Below, piece by piece: positions 1 to 8,563 of a stretch of 64,000 nt of DNA. The stretch is taken from contig NZ_PIOD01000005.1 of NCBI RefSeq assembly GCF_003369565.1, forward strand, positions 310,001 to 374,000, given 5' to 3'. The translations under genes and the position numbers were made by a program. The stretch comes from Oceanobacillus chungangensis (lineage in GTDB: Bacteria > Bacillota > Bacilli > Bacillales > Amphibacillaceae). Positions within the stretch are counted from its first letter, which is position 1; each line of letters starts with the position of its first letter. The notes below the pieces were generated by a model, which saw only the letters and a list, made by a program, of their open reading frames with translations, had not been told where the DNA came from and made no database searches.

Positions 1-1006
1 TGAATCATTTGATATTGTAGCCTGTGCTGATATAGATATTAATCTCGCAAAACAAAGGTCAGAAGAATTTGATATCCCAAAAGCTTGTAACACGGAAGAG
101 CTGCTAGCAGATTCAGAGATTGATCTCGTAATTAATCTTACAACACCCGCAGTACATGCGAAGATTGATTTAGCAGCTCTTGAAGCAGGGAAACATGTCT
201 ATGGAGAAAAACCACTTGCGGTTACTCGAGAAGAAGGTAAGAAAATATTAGAAGCTGCAAAGGCAAAGGGGTTACTTGTTGGTTGTGCCCCAGACACGTT
301 TTTGGGTGGTGGCATACAAACTTGTAGGAAATTGATCGATGATGGTTGGATTGGTGACCCAGTTTCTGCAACCGCATTCATGATGAACCACGGTCATGAA
401 AGTTGGCATCCAAATCCTAACTTTTATTATCAAGAAGGCGGTGGACCTATGTTTGACATGGGACCATACTATCTTACAGCGCTGATCACATTAATGGGTT
501 CTATTAAGCGTGTAACAGGGTCAGCCAATATTACTTTTCCAGAAAGGACTATCACAAGTCAACCTAAGTATGGTGAGAAAATTCAAGTGAACACACCGAC
601 GCAAATCAATGGTGTGCTTGATTTTGAAAGTGGTGCAGTGGCTTCCATCATTACAAGTTTTGATACTTGGTATCATCATTTACCCAATATTGAAATTTAT
701 GGTACAAAGGGAAGTTTAGTTGTACCCGATCCTAACAGATTCGGAGGACCCGTTTTTTTAAGACGTTATGATCAGAATAGCTGGTCTGAAATACCTTTAA
801 CATACGGATATACGGATAATAGTAGAGGATTAGGTGTAGCCGATATGGCTTATTCCATTTTAAGGGGTGAAACACCTAGAGCAAATGGTGAACTTGCATT
901 TCACGTTTTAGATGTTATGCACGGTTTCCAAGATGCATCTGAAGCAAACAAACATTATGAGCCAGTTAGTACATGCGAACAACCTAGACCTCTTCCACTG
1001 GTTTAA
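1..1006 (+). CDS. Gfo/Idh/MocA family oxidoreductase, 5' end outside window
   Basis: The frame is open from base 2 to the TAA at 1004-1006, about 334 codons, with no start visible, so the N-terminal part of the Rossmann fold lies outside the window. The family signature GEKPLAV is encoded near base 205; its lysine is the usual catalytic residue. The C-terminal alpha/beta domain follows, with [13 protein letters not shown] and a typical FESGAVASI strand. Members oxidise or reduce a sugar or polyol hydroxyl with NAD(P). It precedes a TIM-barrel isomerase by 64 bases and a second Gfo/Idh/MocA gene, so the three probably share a transcript. The substrate cannot be read from the sequence. Confidence 0.9.
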   Translation, partial: ESFDIVACADIDINLAKQRSEEFDIPKACNTEELLADSEIDLVINLTTPAVHAKIDLAALEAGKHVYGEKPLAVTREEGKKILEAAKAKGLLVGCAPDTFLGGGIQTCRKLIDDGWIGDPVSATAFMMNHGHESWHPNPNFYYQEGGGPMFDMGPYYLTALITLMGSIKRVTGSANITFPERTITSQPKYGEKIQVNTPTQINGVLDFESGAVASIITSFDTWYHHLPNIEIYGTKGSLVVPDPNRFGGPVFLRRYDQNSWSEIPLTYGYTDNSRGLGVADMAYSILRGETPRANGELAFHVLDVMHGFQDASEANKHYEPVSTCEQPRPLPLV

Positions 1007-1070
1007 TGAATGGTAAGTTGATGAATTATTCAATCAATAATTTTTAAAAATAGAGAAGGAGAGGTTATGA

Positions 1071-2039
1071 ATGAAATTAGGTGTTTTTGCTGTTTTATTT
1101 GGAGATAAAAAATTTGAGGAAGCATTGGATGTTATTGCTGAAATGGGGCTAGAATCAATAGAAATTGGAACAGGTGGCTATCCTGGGGATTCGTATTGTG
1201 ATCCTAAAGAACTGCTAACCAATGAAAACAAACGAGAAAGTTTTAAAAAGGCCATTGATGAACGAGGATTGAAAATAAGTGCTTTAAGTTGCCATGGGAA
1301 TCCCCTTCACCCAAATAAAGAAATTTCCCAAAAGCATCATGAACAATTTCAGAACACAGTACGTTTAGCTGAAAAACTTGAGGTGGATACGGTAATTACG
1401 TTTTCGGGTTGTCCTGGTGAATCGATACATTCCCGTTTTCCTGTTTGGGTAACATGCCCATGGCCAGAGGACCACACAGAAGTATTGGAATGGCAATGGA
1501 AAGAGAAAGTTATCCCTTACTGGACGAATCAAAGTAAATTTCTAGCTGAACATGGTGTTCGAGTAGCGATAGAGCCACATCCAGGATTTAATGTCTATAA
1601 TAACGAAACAGCAATACGTCTTCGGAAAGAATGTGGAGATAATATTGGAGTTAATTTTGACCCAAGCCATTTTTTCTGGCAGAACATAGATCCAGTCGCT
1701 AGTATAAAAGAAATTGCCAAACATGGTGCATTATATCATTTTCATGCTAAGGATACGGCAATTGACGTACAAAATACTGCAACAAATGGTGTGCTCGATA
1801 CAAAACCTTATAGTGATGAACTAAATCGATCCTGGATATTCCGCACGGTCGGATATGGTCATGCCGAAGAAACTTGGCGCAAGATTATTAGTACACTGCA
1901 GCTAGTTGGCTATGAAGGCACAATTAGTATCGAACATGAAGATAGTCTTATGTCAGTTGAAGAAGGATTTCAAAAAGGTGCAACTTTGCTGAAGAATATA
2001 TTAATAAAAGAAAGGGTCGGTGAAATATGGTGGGCGTAA
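1071..2039 (+). CDS. Sugar phosphate isomerase/epimerase-like TIM barrel
   Basis: The 322-residue product belongs to the AP-endonuclease-2-like TIM-barrel superfamily (PF01261). It starts MKLGVFAVLFGDKKFEEAL and carries the expected metal-ligand strands, including AIEPHPGF near residue 166, NFDPSHFFW near residue 195 and ISIEHED near the C-terminus. A strong site (aaggagagg at 1057-1064) fixes the start. The gene overlaps the next by 13 bases, which implies translational coupling with an NAD-dependent dehydrogenase. Such pairs isomerise or epimerise free sugars and keto sugars, or eliminate from 3-keto-glycosides. The exact reaction is unknown. Confidence 0.88.
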   Translation: MKLGVFAVLFGDKKFEEALDVIAEMGLESIEIGTGGYPGDSYCDPKELLTNENKRESFKKAIDERGLKISALSCHGNPLHPNKEISQKHHEQFQNTVRLAEKLEVDTVITFSGCPGESIHSRFPVWVTCPWPEDHTEVLEWQWKEKVIPYWTNQSKFLAEHGVRVAIEPHPGFNVYNNETAIRLRKECGDNIGVNFDPSHFFWQNIDPVASIKEIAKHGALYHFHAKDTAIDVQNTATNGVLDTKPYSDELNRSWIFRTVGYGHAEETWRKIISTLQLVGYEGTISIEHEDSLMSVEEGFQKGATLLKNILIKERVGEIWWA

Positions 2040-3190
2040 ATCAAAAAGAAATTAGAATTGGTATGGTTGGCTATCAATTTATGGGAAAAGCACACAGCCA
2101 CGCATATCGTGATTTGCCCTTTTTCTTTGATACAGGTATAAAACCGGTACAAAAAGCAATTTCAGGGCGAAATGAATCGGCTGTAAAGAAAGCAGCAGAA
2201 AGATTTGGATGGGAATCGTACGAAACCGATTGGCGCCGTTTAATTGAACGTGAAGATATTGATGTTATTGATATTGTTACCCCAAATCATACACATGCAG
2301 AAATAGCCATAGCAGCGGCTGAGGCAGGAAAAAATATTATAACAGAAAAACCCCTTGCTCTAACATTGGATGAAGCGCAGCAAATGTATGAAGCTGTTCA
2401 AAAAAATAAGGTTACCCATATGATTTGTCACAACTATCGTTTTTCTCCAGCAGTTCAGTTCACTAAAAAATTAATTGATCAAGGAAGACTAGGAAAAATC
2501 TATCATTTCCGAGCAAACTATTTACAAGATTTTATTATGGATCCACAGTTCCCTCTTGTCTGGCGTTTAAAAAAGGATGTATCAGGTTCTGGGGTTCTTG
2601 GTGACATCGGAGCACATAGTATAGACTTAGCGCGGTTTTTAGTTGGGGAGTTCAAAGAAGTAGTATCTATGATGGAAACTTTCATCAAAGAACGACCAGT
2701 AGGGGAAATGACGGAGGGACTTAGTGCTGTATCGGATAATAGTACTTTAGGAGAAGTTACAGTTGATGACGCTACCGCGTTTTTAGCCAGATTTGAAAAT
2801 GGAGCACTTGGTACATTTGAAGCAACTCGATTTGCAGGTGGAAACCGGAATAAAAATAAATTTGAAATTAACGGTGAAAAAGGTTCTGTTCGCTGGGACA
2901 TGGAAAATATGAATAATCTCGAGGTCTATTTTCATGATGATGAACCAGGATTACAAGGGTTTAGATTAATTAATTGTACAGAAGAATTTCATCCATATGC
3001 AGGTGCATACTGGCCAGCTGGGCACATCATTGGTTATGAGCATACATTTATTCATTTGGTACATGAATTTCTTAATGGAATTGCAAATAACTATCAACCG
3101 TCACCAAATTTTGAAGACGGCTTAAAAAACCAAAAAGTATTAGTGGCTGTTGAGAAATCTGCTGAGTCTAAGCAGTGGGTAAACGTATAA
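2027..3190 (+). CDS. Gfo/Idh/MocA family NAD(P)-dependent oxidoreductase
   Basis: The 387-residue protein has an N-terminal dinucleotide fold (IGMVGYQFMGKAHSHAYR near residues 11-28) and the catalytic EKPLALTLDEA segment near residue 107. The C-terminal substrate domain includes SGVLGDIGAHSIDLARF and ARFENGALGTFEATR. The start overlaps the end of the upstream isomerase, so the two are likely made together. The long C-terminal domain resembles plant-glycan-linked dehydrogenases of Bacillaceae. It is probably cytoplasmic. It appears to end the transcript, because a 400-base non-coding stretch follows. Confidence 0.9.
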   Translation: MVGVNQKEIRIGMVGYQFMGKAHSHAYRDLPFFFDTGIKPVQKAISGRNESAVKKAAERFGWESYETDWRRLIEREDIDVIDIVTPNHTHAEIAIAAAEAGKNIITEKPLALTLDEAQQMYEAVQKNKVTHMICHNYRFSPAVQFTKKLIDQGRLGKIYHFRANYLQDFIMDPQFPLVWRLKKDVSGSGVLGDIGAHSIDLARFLVGEFKEVVSMMETFIKERPVGEMTEGLSAVSDNSTLGEVTVDDATAFLARFENGALGTFEATRFAGGNRNKNKFEINGEKGSVRWDMENMNNLEVYFHDDEPGLQGFRLINCTEEFHPYAGAYWPAGHIIGYEHTFIHLVHEFLNGIANNYQPSPNFEDGLKNQKVLVAVEKSAESKQWVNV

Positions 3191-3598
3191 AAAGTTTTTA
3201 TAGAATAGATATTTAGCTGAAACTGATGGTCATTGGCATGAAGGAATAAACGAATAGGTAACAAAGATAGACAGGACATCGTATGCGGGAGAGTAATTGT
3301 TAAGAAGTGCTTACTATGAAATATATAATCGGAGTTGATTAGGGACTAGCATTGTAGAAATTCTTAGTCAGCCAAAATGGCAGCTACCTTCTTTATGATT
3401 AGGAATAACCTGGAGTGAATCATATCGTATCGCAGTAACGAAAGTAAATAATAAATGGTAGTATTTTCATCTATCATGATAGCTACGGAGACCGCTCAGA
3501 AACAATAGAGGCAGTTCTTATACTTATCCCTGAACTTAGGCTCTTGGCTATCAGTTCGTCGCATTAAGTGATCTATTCGGAATGGAGGAGGAACATTT
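3191..3598. other. Non-coding stretch holding a decayed kinase start
   Basis: These 408 bases carry no intact gene. The centre holds a broken FGGY-kinase start, annotated separately. The final 40 bases read QFVALSDLFGMEEE in one frame, which loosely recalls the C-terminal end of such kinases, so a gene with a large internal deletion is possible but unproven. The ribosome binding site of the next gene (ggaggagg) ends the stretch. Confidence 0.6.
3316..3400 (+). pseudogene. Decayed xylulokinase/FGGY kinase N-terminus
   Basis: From the ATG at 3316, 24 of the first 25 bases match the start of the xylB gene at 23251. After GVD a single base is missing, which shifts the frame. In the shifted frame the text continues GTSIVEIL, matching the GTSAVKILL phosphate-binding loop of XylB. 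A second small shift then restores a match to VNQNG. Several in-frame stops follow. It is a non-functional remnant of an FGGY sugar kinase, closest within the window to xylulokinase. Confidence 0.75.
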
Positions 3599-4582
3599 AT
3601 GAAATACAATCAGCTGGGTAAAACAGACCTAACGATTAGCGAATTAAGCTTTGGGACATGGGCCATTGGTGGTGACTGGGGGAAATCGAATGATACCGAT
3701 GCTTTATATGGTCTAGAGCACGCAATGGATGTGGGTGTGAATTTCTTTGATACAGCGGATGTTTATGGAAATGGTCATGCAGAAGAATTACTAGCGAAAG
3801 CAACGAAAGGGAAGGAAGCAGATATTCATATTGCAACCAAATTTTGCCGATCTGGTGATATCCATGATCCGAATAACTATTCAATGAAAAGTGTCAAAGA
3901 ATATTGTGAGAACAGTTTGAAGCGATTGAACCGAGATACAATTGATTTGTATCAGATTCACTGTCCACCATTAGAAATTTTACAGGATGGAAGCGTCTTT
4001 GAAGTACTAGAGAGAATTAAAGAAGAGGGAAAAATTCGTTATTATGGTGTTAGTGTTGAAACAGTAGAAGAAGGCTTGTATGTTCTTGATAATTCCAATG
4101 CTAGTTCGCTACAAGTAATTTTTAATATTTTTCGCCAAAAGCCTTTAGAAAAATTATTTCCTGAGGCGATGAATAAAGGAGTAGGGGTGCTTGCTAGGGT
4201 GCCTTTAGCGAGTGGATTACTAACAGGGAAGTTTAATGAAAACACGACATTTGACCAGGACGATCATCGTAATTTTAATAGAGATGGTCAGGCATTTAAT
4301 GTTGGTGAAACATTTGCCGGACTTGAATTTAAAAAAGGTGTTGAACTTAGTAAACAGCTTGAATGGATTGCAGAAGGTAGAGGAAATATGACAAGAGCTG
4401 CACTTAAATGGATTCTTAATCAAAAAGCAGTAACAAGTGTAATCCCAGGATTCCGAAACGTAAAACAGGCAGAAGATAATATAGGAGCATTGTCTGTCCG
4501 AGACTATACGGATGAGGAATTAAAAAGATTGAGTATCTTTTATAAAGAAGAAATACATCCGTATATTCGTGGAGCATATTAA
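3599..4582 (+). CDS. Aldo/keto reductase
   Basis: The 327-residue protein has the full aldo/keto reductase layout. The catalytic tetrad is visible as Asp51, Tyr56 (FFDTADVYGNG), Lys81 (ATKFC) and His121 (YQIHCPP). The NADPH-binding end is SVIPGFRNVKQAEDN near residue 280. The start follows a strong ggaggagg site. Members reduce aldehydes or keto sugars with NADPH in the cytoplasm. It appears monocistronic, lying between the decayed kinase stretch and a clear terminator. The substrate is unknown; a pentose- or uronate-derived carbonyl would fit the neighbourhood. Confidence 0.92.
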   Translation: MKYNQLGKTDLTISELSFGTWAIGGDWGKSNDTDALYGLEHAMDVGVNFFDTADVYGNGHAEELLAKATKGKEADIHIATKFCRSGDIHDPNNYSMKSVKEYCENSLKRLNRDTIDLYQIHCPPLEILQDGSVFEVLERIKEEGKIRYYGVSVETVEEGLYVLDNSNASSLQVIFNIFRQKPLEKLFPEAMNKGVGVLARVPLASGLLTGKFNENTTFDQDDHRNFNRDGQAFNVGETFAGLEFKKGVELSKQLEWIAEGRGNMTRAALKWILNQKAVTSVIPGFRNVKQAEDNIGALSVRDYTDEELKRLSIFYKEEIHPYIRGAY

Positions 4583-4603
4583 TCAGCAATGGCAATATTT
4601 AGT

Positions 4604-4656
4604 AAATGAAAATGATTCCAGTCCAAATATGGAATGAAATCATTTTCATTTCTATT
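4604..4656 (+). terminator. Hairpin terminator after aldo/keto reductase
   Basis: Arms at 4604-4617 and 4638-4651 (aaatgaaaatgatt and its complement) form a 14-pair stem, followed by a T-rich run. It lies 21 bases after the aldo/keto reductase stop. Confidence 0.75.
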
Positions 4657-5038
4657 TATATTCATTTGGTTTATAAGATTTCTCCCGATGTATCTTGAGA
4701 CCACATCTCTATTGAAACCAATTTCTTTTTGCCAATTATTTTTTGTTGTTCAACACTATACTCCTGCATTAGTATACATGAAAATTATGATGCCCCCGCG
4801 GCGATCCTAAAACATGTTTACGAAATATATTCTACCTTCGTCATTATGTAATAGGAATGTGTCGATATTTTAAGTATGCGCTTTCTTTTATTTCATGAAC
4901 GAATTAGTCTCACTAAAAGTTGCCAGTGCTTCTTCATGTATAAACTTAAAAGGAGATGAAACGAACGGAACATTTACATAAAATAATGGCAGTGATGGGA
5001 GTTAAGCGGATGTTAATTCATCCTTTAAGTGTCTCATC
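4657..5038. other. Non-coding stretch
   Basis: About 380 bases between a plus-strand terminator and the end of a minus-strand gene. I see no open frame with a ribosome binding site and no strong hairpin. A short GC-rich patch (gcccccgcggcgatcc near 4792) stands out from the AT-rich surroundings but has no assignable role. Confidence 0.5.
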
Positions 5039-5527
5039 TTAATCACAATGACCACCGGCATATGAAGATTTTTTATAATCATCAGCTAAAAATATTGATT
5101 CTTTTTCAATAATCTTATCTACTTTTCTTTTAGAACCCTCTTTCCATTCAACGCTTAAGTAGGCTTGAACTACCTTCTTAGCAACTTCTGGTCCGACTAT
5201 TTGGGATCCTAAGGTAATTATTTGTGCATTATTACTTAATTGGGCACGTTCTGCAGAATATACATCATGCGCTAGTGCAGCACGGATGCCTGGATATTTG
5301 TTCGCTGCAATACATACACCAATACCTGTACCGCAAATAAGAATCCCACGGTCAGCATTTCCTTCACTAATTGCTTTGGAAACCTCGAATGCTACATCTG
5401 GATAATCTACTTCATTAAGAGAGTGACAGCCGAAGTCAACCACCGTATGTTCTGTACTATTAAGAAATTCCTTAATAATCTCTTTTAATTCAAATGCATT
5501 ATGATCACAACCGATTGCGAGTTTCAT
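5039..5527 (-). CDS. RpiB/LacA/LacB family sugar-phosphate isomerase with variant active site
   Basis: The 162-residue protein starts MKLAIGCDHNAFELKE after a perfect ggaggtgg site, which excludes the longer upstream frame. The RpiB core is clear: His9, DYPDVA near residue 41, and catalytic Cys65 within GILICGTGIG. Compared with E. coli RpiB, the histidine used in ring opening is Ser98 here (QLSNNAQ instead of RQHNDTN). The phosphate-binding GSR is GSQ (Gln109), and the GGRHQQRV segment is replaced by GSKRKV. These changes suggest a substrate other than ribose 5-phosphate, for example a tetrulose or other ketose phosphate. It diverges from a DeoR regulator and is near dhaK and dhaL genes. Confidence 0.85.
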   Translation of the reverse strand: MKLAIGCDHNAFELKEIIKEFLNSTEHTVVDFGCHSLNEVDYPDVAFEVSKAISEGNADRGILICGTGIGVCIAANKYPGIRAALAHDVYSAERAQLSNNAQIITLGSQIVGPEVAKKVVQAYLSVEWKEGSKRKVDKIIEKESIFLADDYKKSSYAGGHCD

Positions 5528-5561
5528 ATATAATCCACCTCCAATTTTTTTATACTCTTTT

Positions 5562-5590
5562 ATCTTATTGTATTTTTTTGTTTTTATCAA
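5562..5590 (-). promoter_or_regulatory. Sigma-A-like promoter of the RpiB-like gene
   Basis: On the minus strand TTGATA (5585-5590) and TAAGAT (5562-5567) are 17 bases apart, giving a start near 5555 and a leader of about 28 bases. The -10 match is imperfect. Confidence 0.45.
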
Positions 5591-5772
5591 CATATACCTT
5601 CATTTATTTTCATTTATATAAAAAAGATTAGTTTTATTGCTATAATACAATGGGTTAAATATTAAATGTTAATTATATTTTCTTATTCTTTTTTTTACTT
5701 TCGGTTATCTTCATGATATGATAAAGGAAAATAATAAGAGTTTGTATTTTAAATTGGATAGAAGGTGATATT

Positions 5773-6543
5773 TTGAAGAAAATGTTTGCTGAGGAGCGTA
5801 GAAATTTAATTTTAAAACTATTGCAGGAAGAAAAACGCTTAACTGTTAAAGAGTTAGCTAAATCACTTAGTGTATCAGAAGCCACATTACGTACAGATCT
5901 AAATTTGATGGAAGAGGAAGGTTTATTAACCAGAACACATGGGGGGGCAGTACTTAATAATAACGACAACCGACAAAACCTTTTTTCGGAAAGAGCTTTA
6001 AAGAATGTAGAAAATAAAAAGTCAATAACAAAAAAGGCAATAACACTTATTGAAGATAAGAATAGTATTTTATTGGATGCGAGCACTACAGCACTAGAGT
6101 TAGCGCGGAATTTGAAAGATATGGATATAAAATTGACTGTTGTTACAAATGGTCTTCGAACGGCTATTGAATTAAAGGAAAATCCTAAACTTAATGTAAT
6201 TTTACTAGGTGGTATTGTGAGAATGGGATCCATGGCATTAGAAGGTCATCTAGGCAAAGCAATTTTAGACAAAATTAATATTGATATTATGTTTACATCA
6301 GCAAGTGGGTTTACTGTAGAAGAAGGACTTACTGACTTTAATGTCTATGAAGTAGATTTAAAGAGACTAATGGTTGAGAAAGCAAGTAAAGTGGTAGCAC
6401 TTCTTGATCATACCAAAATAGGTAATAGCTCAATCGCTTCATTTGCTGAAACAAGACAAATTGATACAATTATAACGGATCAAAACTTGTCTACCGAAAT
6501 GTTAGAGAATTTAGCATTATATCAAATAAAGGTAATATATTAG
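5773..6543 (+). CDS. DeoR family transcriptional regulator
   Basis: The 256-residue protein has an N-terminal DeoR helix-turn-helix (residues about 6-58) with LTVKELAKSLSVSEATLRTDL followed by EGLLTRTHGGAV. The C-terminal phosphosugar-sensing domain follows, with DASTTALELAR near residue 98 and VVTNGLRTA near 119. The TTG at 5773 is chosen because a gaaggtg site lies just upstream; the ATG at 5782 is an alternative. It is transcribed away from the RpiB-like isomerase and towards the xylosidase operon, so it probably represses one or both in response to a sugar phosphate. Confidence 0.9.
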   Translation: MKKMFAEERRNLILKLLQEEKRLTVKELAKSLSVSEATLRTDLNLMEEEGLLTRTHGGAVLNNNDNRQNLFSERALKNVENKKSITKKAITLIEDKNSILLDASTTALELARNLKDMDIKLTVVTNGLRTAIELKENPKLNVILLGGIVRMGSMALEGHLGKAILDKINIDIMFTSASGFTVEEGLTDFNVYEVDLKRLMVEKASKVVALLDHTKIGNSSIASFAETRQIDTIITDQNLSTEMLENLALYQIKVIY

Positions 6544-6651
6544 TCGAAATAGATAGAAAGTGAAAACTTACTTTAAACATAGTATGTAGGAACTTCTATC
6601 TATACATATTTTCCTTTGTTTTCGAATAGTATCATTTTTTGTTTTTTTTTG

Positions 6652-6680
6652 TTGACATAAATTATGCTAGGTATTATTAT
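6652..6680 (+). promoter_or_regulatory. Strong sigma-A promoter of the xylosidase operon
   Basis: A consensus TTGACA (6652-6657) and TATTAT (6675-6680) are separated by exactly 17 bases. The leader to the xynB start is about 115 bases and contains an operator-like repeat and a cre box. Confidence 0.8.
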
Positions 6681-6683
6681 TAT

Positions 6684-6704
6684 AGTTAATCCGACAGATG
6701 AACT
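6684..6704 (+). promoter_or_regulatory. XylR-like operator at the xynB promoter
   Basis: Arms AGTTAATC and GATGAACT are separated by 5 bases (7 of 8 positions complementary) and cover the predicted transcription start. This matches the geometry of the Bacillus XylR operator (AGTT-type and AACT-type arms of 8 with a 5-base spacer). A related repeat lies at the xylA promoter. Confidence 0.5.
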
Positions 6705-6741
6705 AACTTAATCCGGAAATGTGTAATTTTTTATTGAAACA

Positions 6742-6756
6742 TTGAAAGCGTTATCT
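6742..6756 (+). promoter_or_regulatory. CcpA cre box upstream of xynB
   Basis: TTGAAAGCGTTATCT matches the cre consensus WTGNAANCGNWNNCW at every fixed position. It is downstream of the promoter, so CcpA binding here would block elongating polymerase when preferred sugars are present. Confidence 0.85.
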
Positions 6757-6799
6757 CTAAAGTTAAAAACTATCAAATCATAATAAAGGGAGCGATTAC

Positions 6800-8371
6800 A
6801 TGGCTGAAATTAATAATCCCATTTTACCGGGCTTTCACCCTGATCCATCCATATTAAGGGTTGGCGGTGATTATTATATTGCAACATCAACCTTTGAATG
6901 GTTTCCAGGAGTTCAAATCTACCATTCTAAAGATATGGTTCATTGGAAGTTACTCACAAATCCTTTAACAAGAAAATCTCAACTCGATATGATTGGAAAT
7001 ATAAATTCCGGTGGCGTATGGGCTCCATGCCTAAGCTATGATAATGGCTTATATTACTTAATATATACAGATGTAAAATCTAGAAAAGGTGCATTCAAGG
7101 ACACCCATAATTATGTATCTATCGCAGAGAACATTGAAGGTCCATGGTCAGATCCGATTTACTTAAATAGCAGTGGATTTGATCCATCACTTTTTCATGA
7201 TGAAGATGGTAAAAAATGGTTCGTTAACATGCGTTGGGATCATAGAAAAGGGAAAAATTCATTCTCGGGTATCGTTTTACAACAGTTCTCATTAGAAGAG
7301 AAAAAATTAGTTGGTCCAATAACAAATATATTTTCTGGTACAGAACTTGGAAGTTTAGAGGCGCCCCATATATACAAAAAAGACAACATGTATTATTTAA
7401 TGGTTGCTGAAGGTGGAACAAAATACGGTCATGCTGTTACAGTGGCTCGTTCAAAATCAATTGTTGGTCCTTATGAAGTAGGTCCGGAAAATCCAATTCT
7501 TACATCCAAAGAGCATAACGAATTACAAAAAGCCGGACATGCTAGTTTAGTAGAAACACAAAATGGTGAATGGTACATTGCTCATTTATGCGGAAGACCT
7601 GTTGTAGACGGTAAGTGCATATTAGGGAGAGAAACGGCTATTCAAAAATGTTATTGGACAGACGATGGATGGTTGAGGGTCGAAGGTGGAGATGAACCAA
7701 AAGTTATTGTCCAAGCACCAGACTTAGAACCTGTCGTATTGGAAATGGAAAGCAATGACGATCACTTTGATACTGATTCATTCAAGAAGTACTGGAATTC
7801 CTTAAGAAGGCCATTTTCTGAGGACTGGGTTTCCCTAACGGAGCGCAGAGGTTATCTTCGATTGAAGGGGCAAGAATCAATGAGCTCGTTACATCATCAA
7901 AGTTTAATAGCGAGGAGACTAGAGAGTTTTGACGTTGAGATAGAAACATCACTAGATTATCAACCTGATAGTTTCCAACAAATGGCTGGTTTAATTGTTT
8001 ATTATGATACTGATGATTATGTGTACCTGAGGGTAACACATGATGAAGACAAAGGCATATGTTTAGGGATTATCGAATCAAAATATGGGAATTATGATGA
8101 ACTACTCTCTGATGACATAGCATTACTAGGACAGTCATTGCATCATTTAAAAGCACATATTAAGGACCAATGGTTGAATTTTTCCTATTCAATGGATGGC
8201 GAAAGTTGGATACAGGTAGGAGATAAAATAGATATTAGCCATCTTTCCGATGATGATGCAGATTATATTCGATTTACAGGTACATTCGTAGGTATGTGTG
8301 CACAGGATTTAAGTGGCCAAAACAAGCATGCTGATTTTGCGTATTTTAATTACAAGGAGATCACTGAATAG
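6800..8371 (+). CDS. xynB: Beta-xylosidase, glycoside hydrolase family 43
   Basis: The 523-residue protein has no signal peptide and should act in the cytoplasm, releasing xylose from imported xylo-oligosaccharides. The five-bladed propeller begins NPILPGFHPDPSI. The three catalytic residues fall where they do in Geobacillus XynB3: base Asp15, pKa modulator Asp128 (SSGFDPS) and acid Glu187 (GSLEAPH). The C-terminal half is the beta-sandwich typical of GH43 subfamily 11. It begins an apparent operon with a binding protein, two permeases, an isomerase, DhaK and DhaL. A promoter, an XylR-like operator and a cre box lie upstream. Confidence 0.95.
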   Translation: MAEINNPILPGFHPDPSILRVGGDYYIATSTFEWFPGVQIYHSKDMVHWKLLTNPLTRKSQLDMIGNINSGGVWAPCLSYDNGLYYLIYTDVKSRKGAFKDTHNYVSIAENIEGPWSDPIYLNSSGFDPSLFHDEDGKKWFVNMRWDHRKGKNSFSGIVLQQFSLEEKKLVGPITNIFSGTELGSLEAPHIYKKDNMYYLMVAEGGTKYGHAVTVARSKSIVGPYEVGPENPILTSKEHNELQKAGHASLVETQNGEWYIAHLCGRPVVDGKCILGRETAIQKCYWTDDGWLRVEGGDEPKVIVQAPDLEPVVLEMESNDDHFDTDSFKKYWNSLRRPFSEDWVSLTERRGYLRLKGQESMSSLHHQSLIARRLESFDVEIETSLDYQPDSFQQMAGLIVYYDTDDYVYLRVTHDEDKGICLGIIESKYGNYDELLSDDIALLGQSLHHLKAHIKDQWLNFSYSMDGESWIQVGDKIDISHLSDDDADYIRFTGTFVGMCAQDLSGQNKHADFAYFNYKEITE

Positions 8372-8420
8372 ACCCTTCTCTGTAAGGACTAAAATGTATG
8401 ATATGCTAACAATATATCTA

Positions 8421-8451
8421 AACTTAGTACAGTCATTAGATAAACTAAGTT
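8421..8451 (+). other. Intercistronic stem-loop between xynB and binding protein
   Basis: Arms AACTTAGT (8421-8428) and ACTAAGTT (8444-8451) form an 8-pair stem with no T-run after it. It is more likely an mRNA-stability element than a terminator. Confidence 0.45.
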
Positions 8452-8563
8452 ACCTATATTTTAGCGTTTTACTTATAGATACAAAAGTCTGAGTATTCGA
8501 AGAAAAGTTATCTAAAACCGTATTGGTCTAATGTAAATGAACAAAATTGAAAGGGTGAATGAA

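Noticed and set aside
2518-2901. Minus-strand open frame of 127 codons inside a Gfo/Idh/MocA gene
   Set aside because: It has no ribosome binding site and its translation is not protein-like. It is an antisense shadow of a gene with clear domain motifs.
5641-5646. Perfect TATAAT as the DeoR gene promoter
   Set aside because: No acceptable -35 lies 16-18 bases upstream, so I did not annotate a promoter on this evidence alone.
5673-6233. Minus-strand open frame of 186 codons overlapping the DeoR gene
   Set aside because: Low-complexity Ser/Phe/Lys translation and full overlap with a convincing regulator gene.
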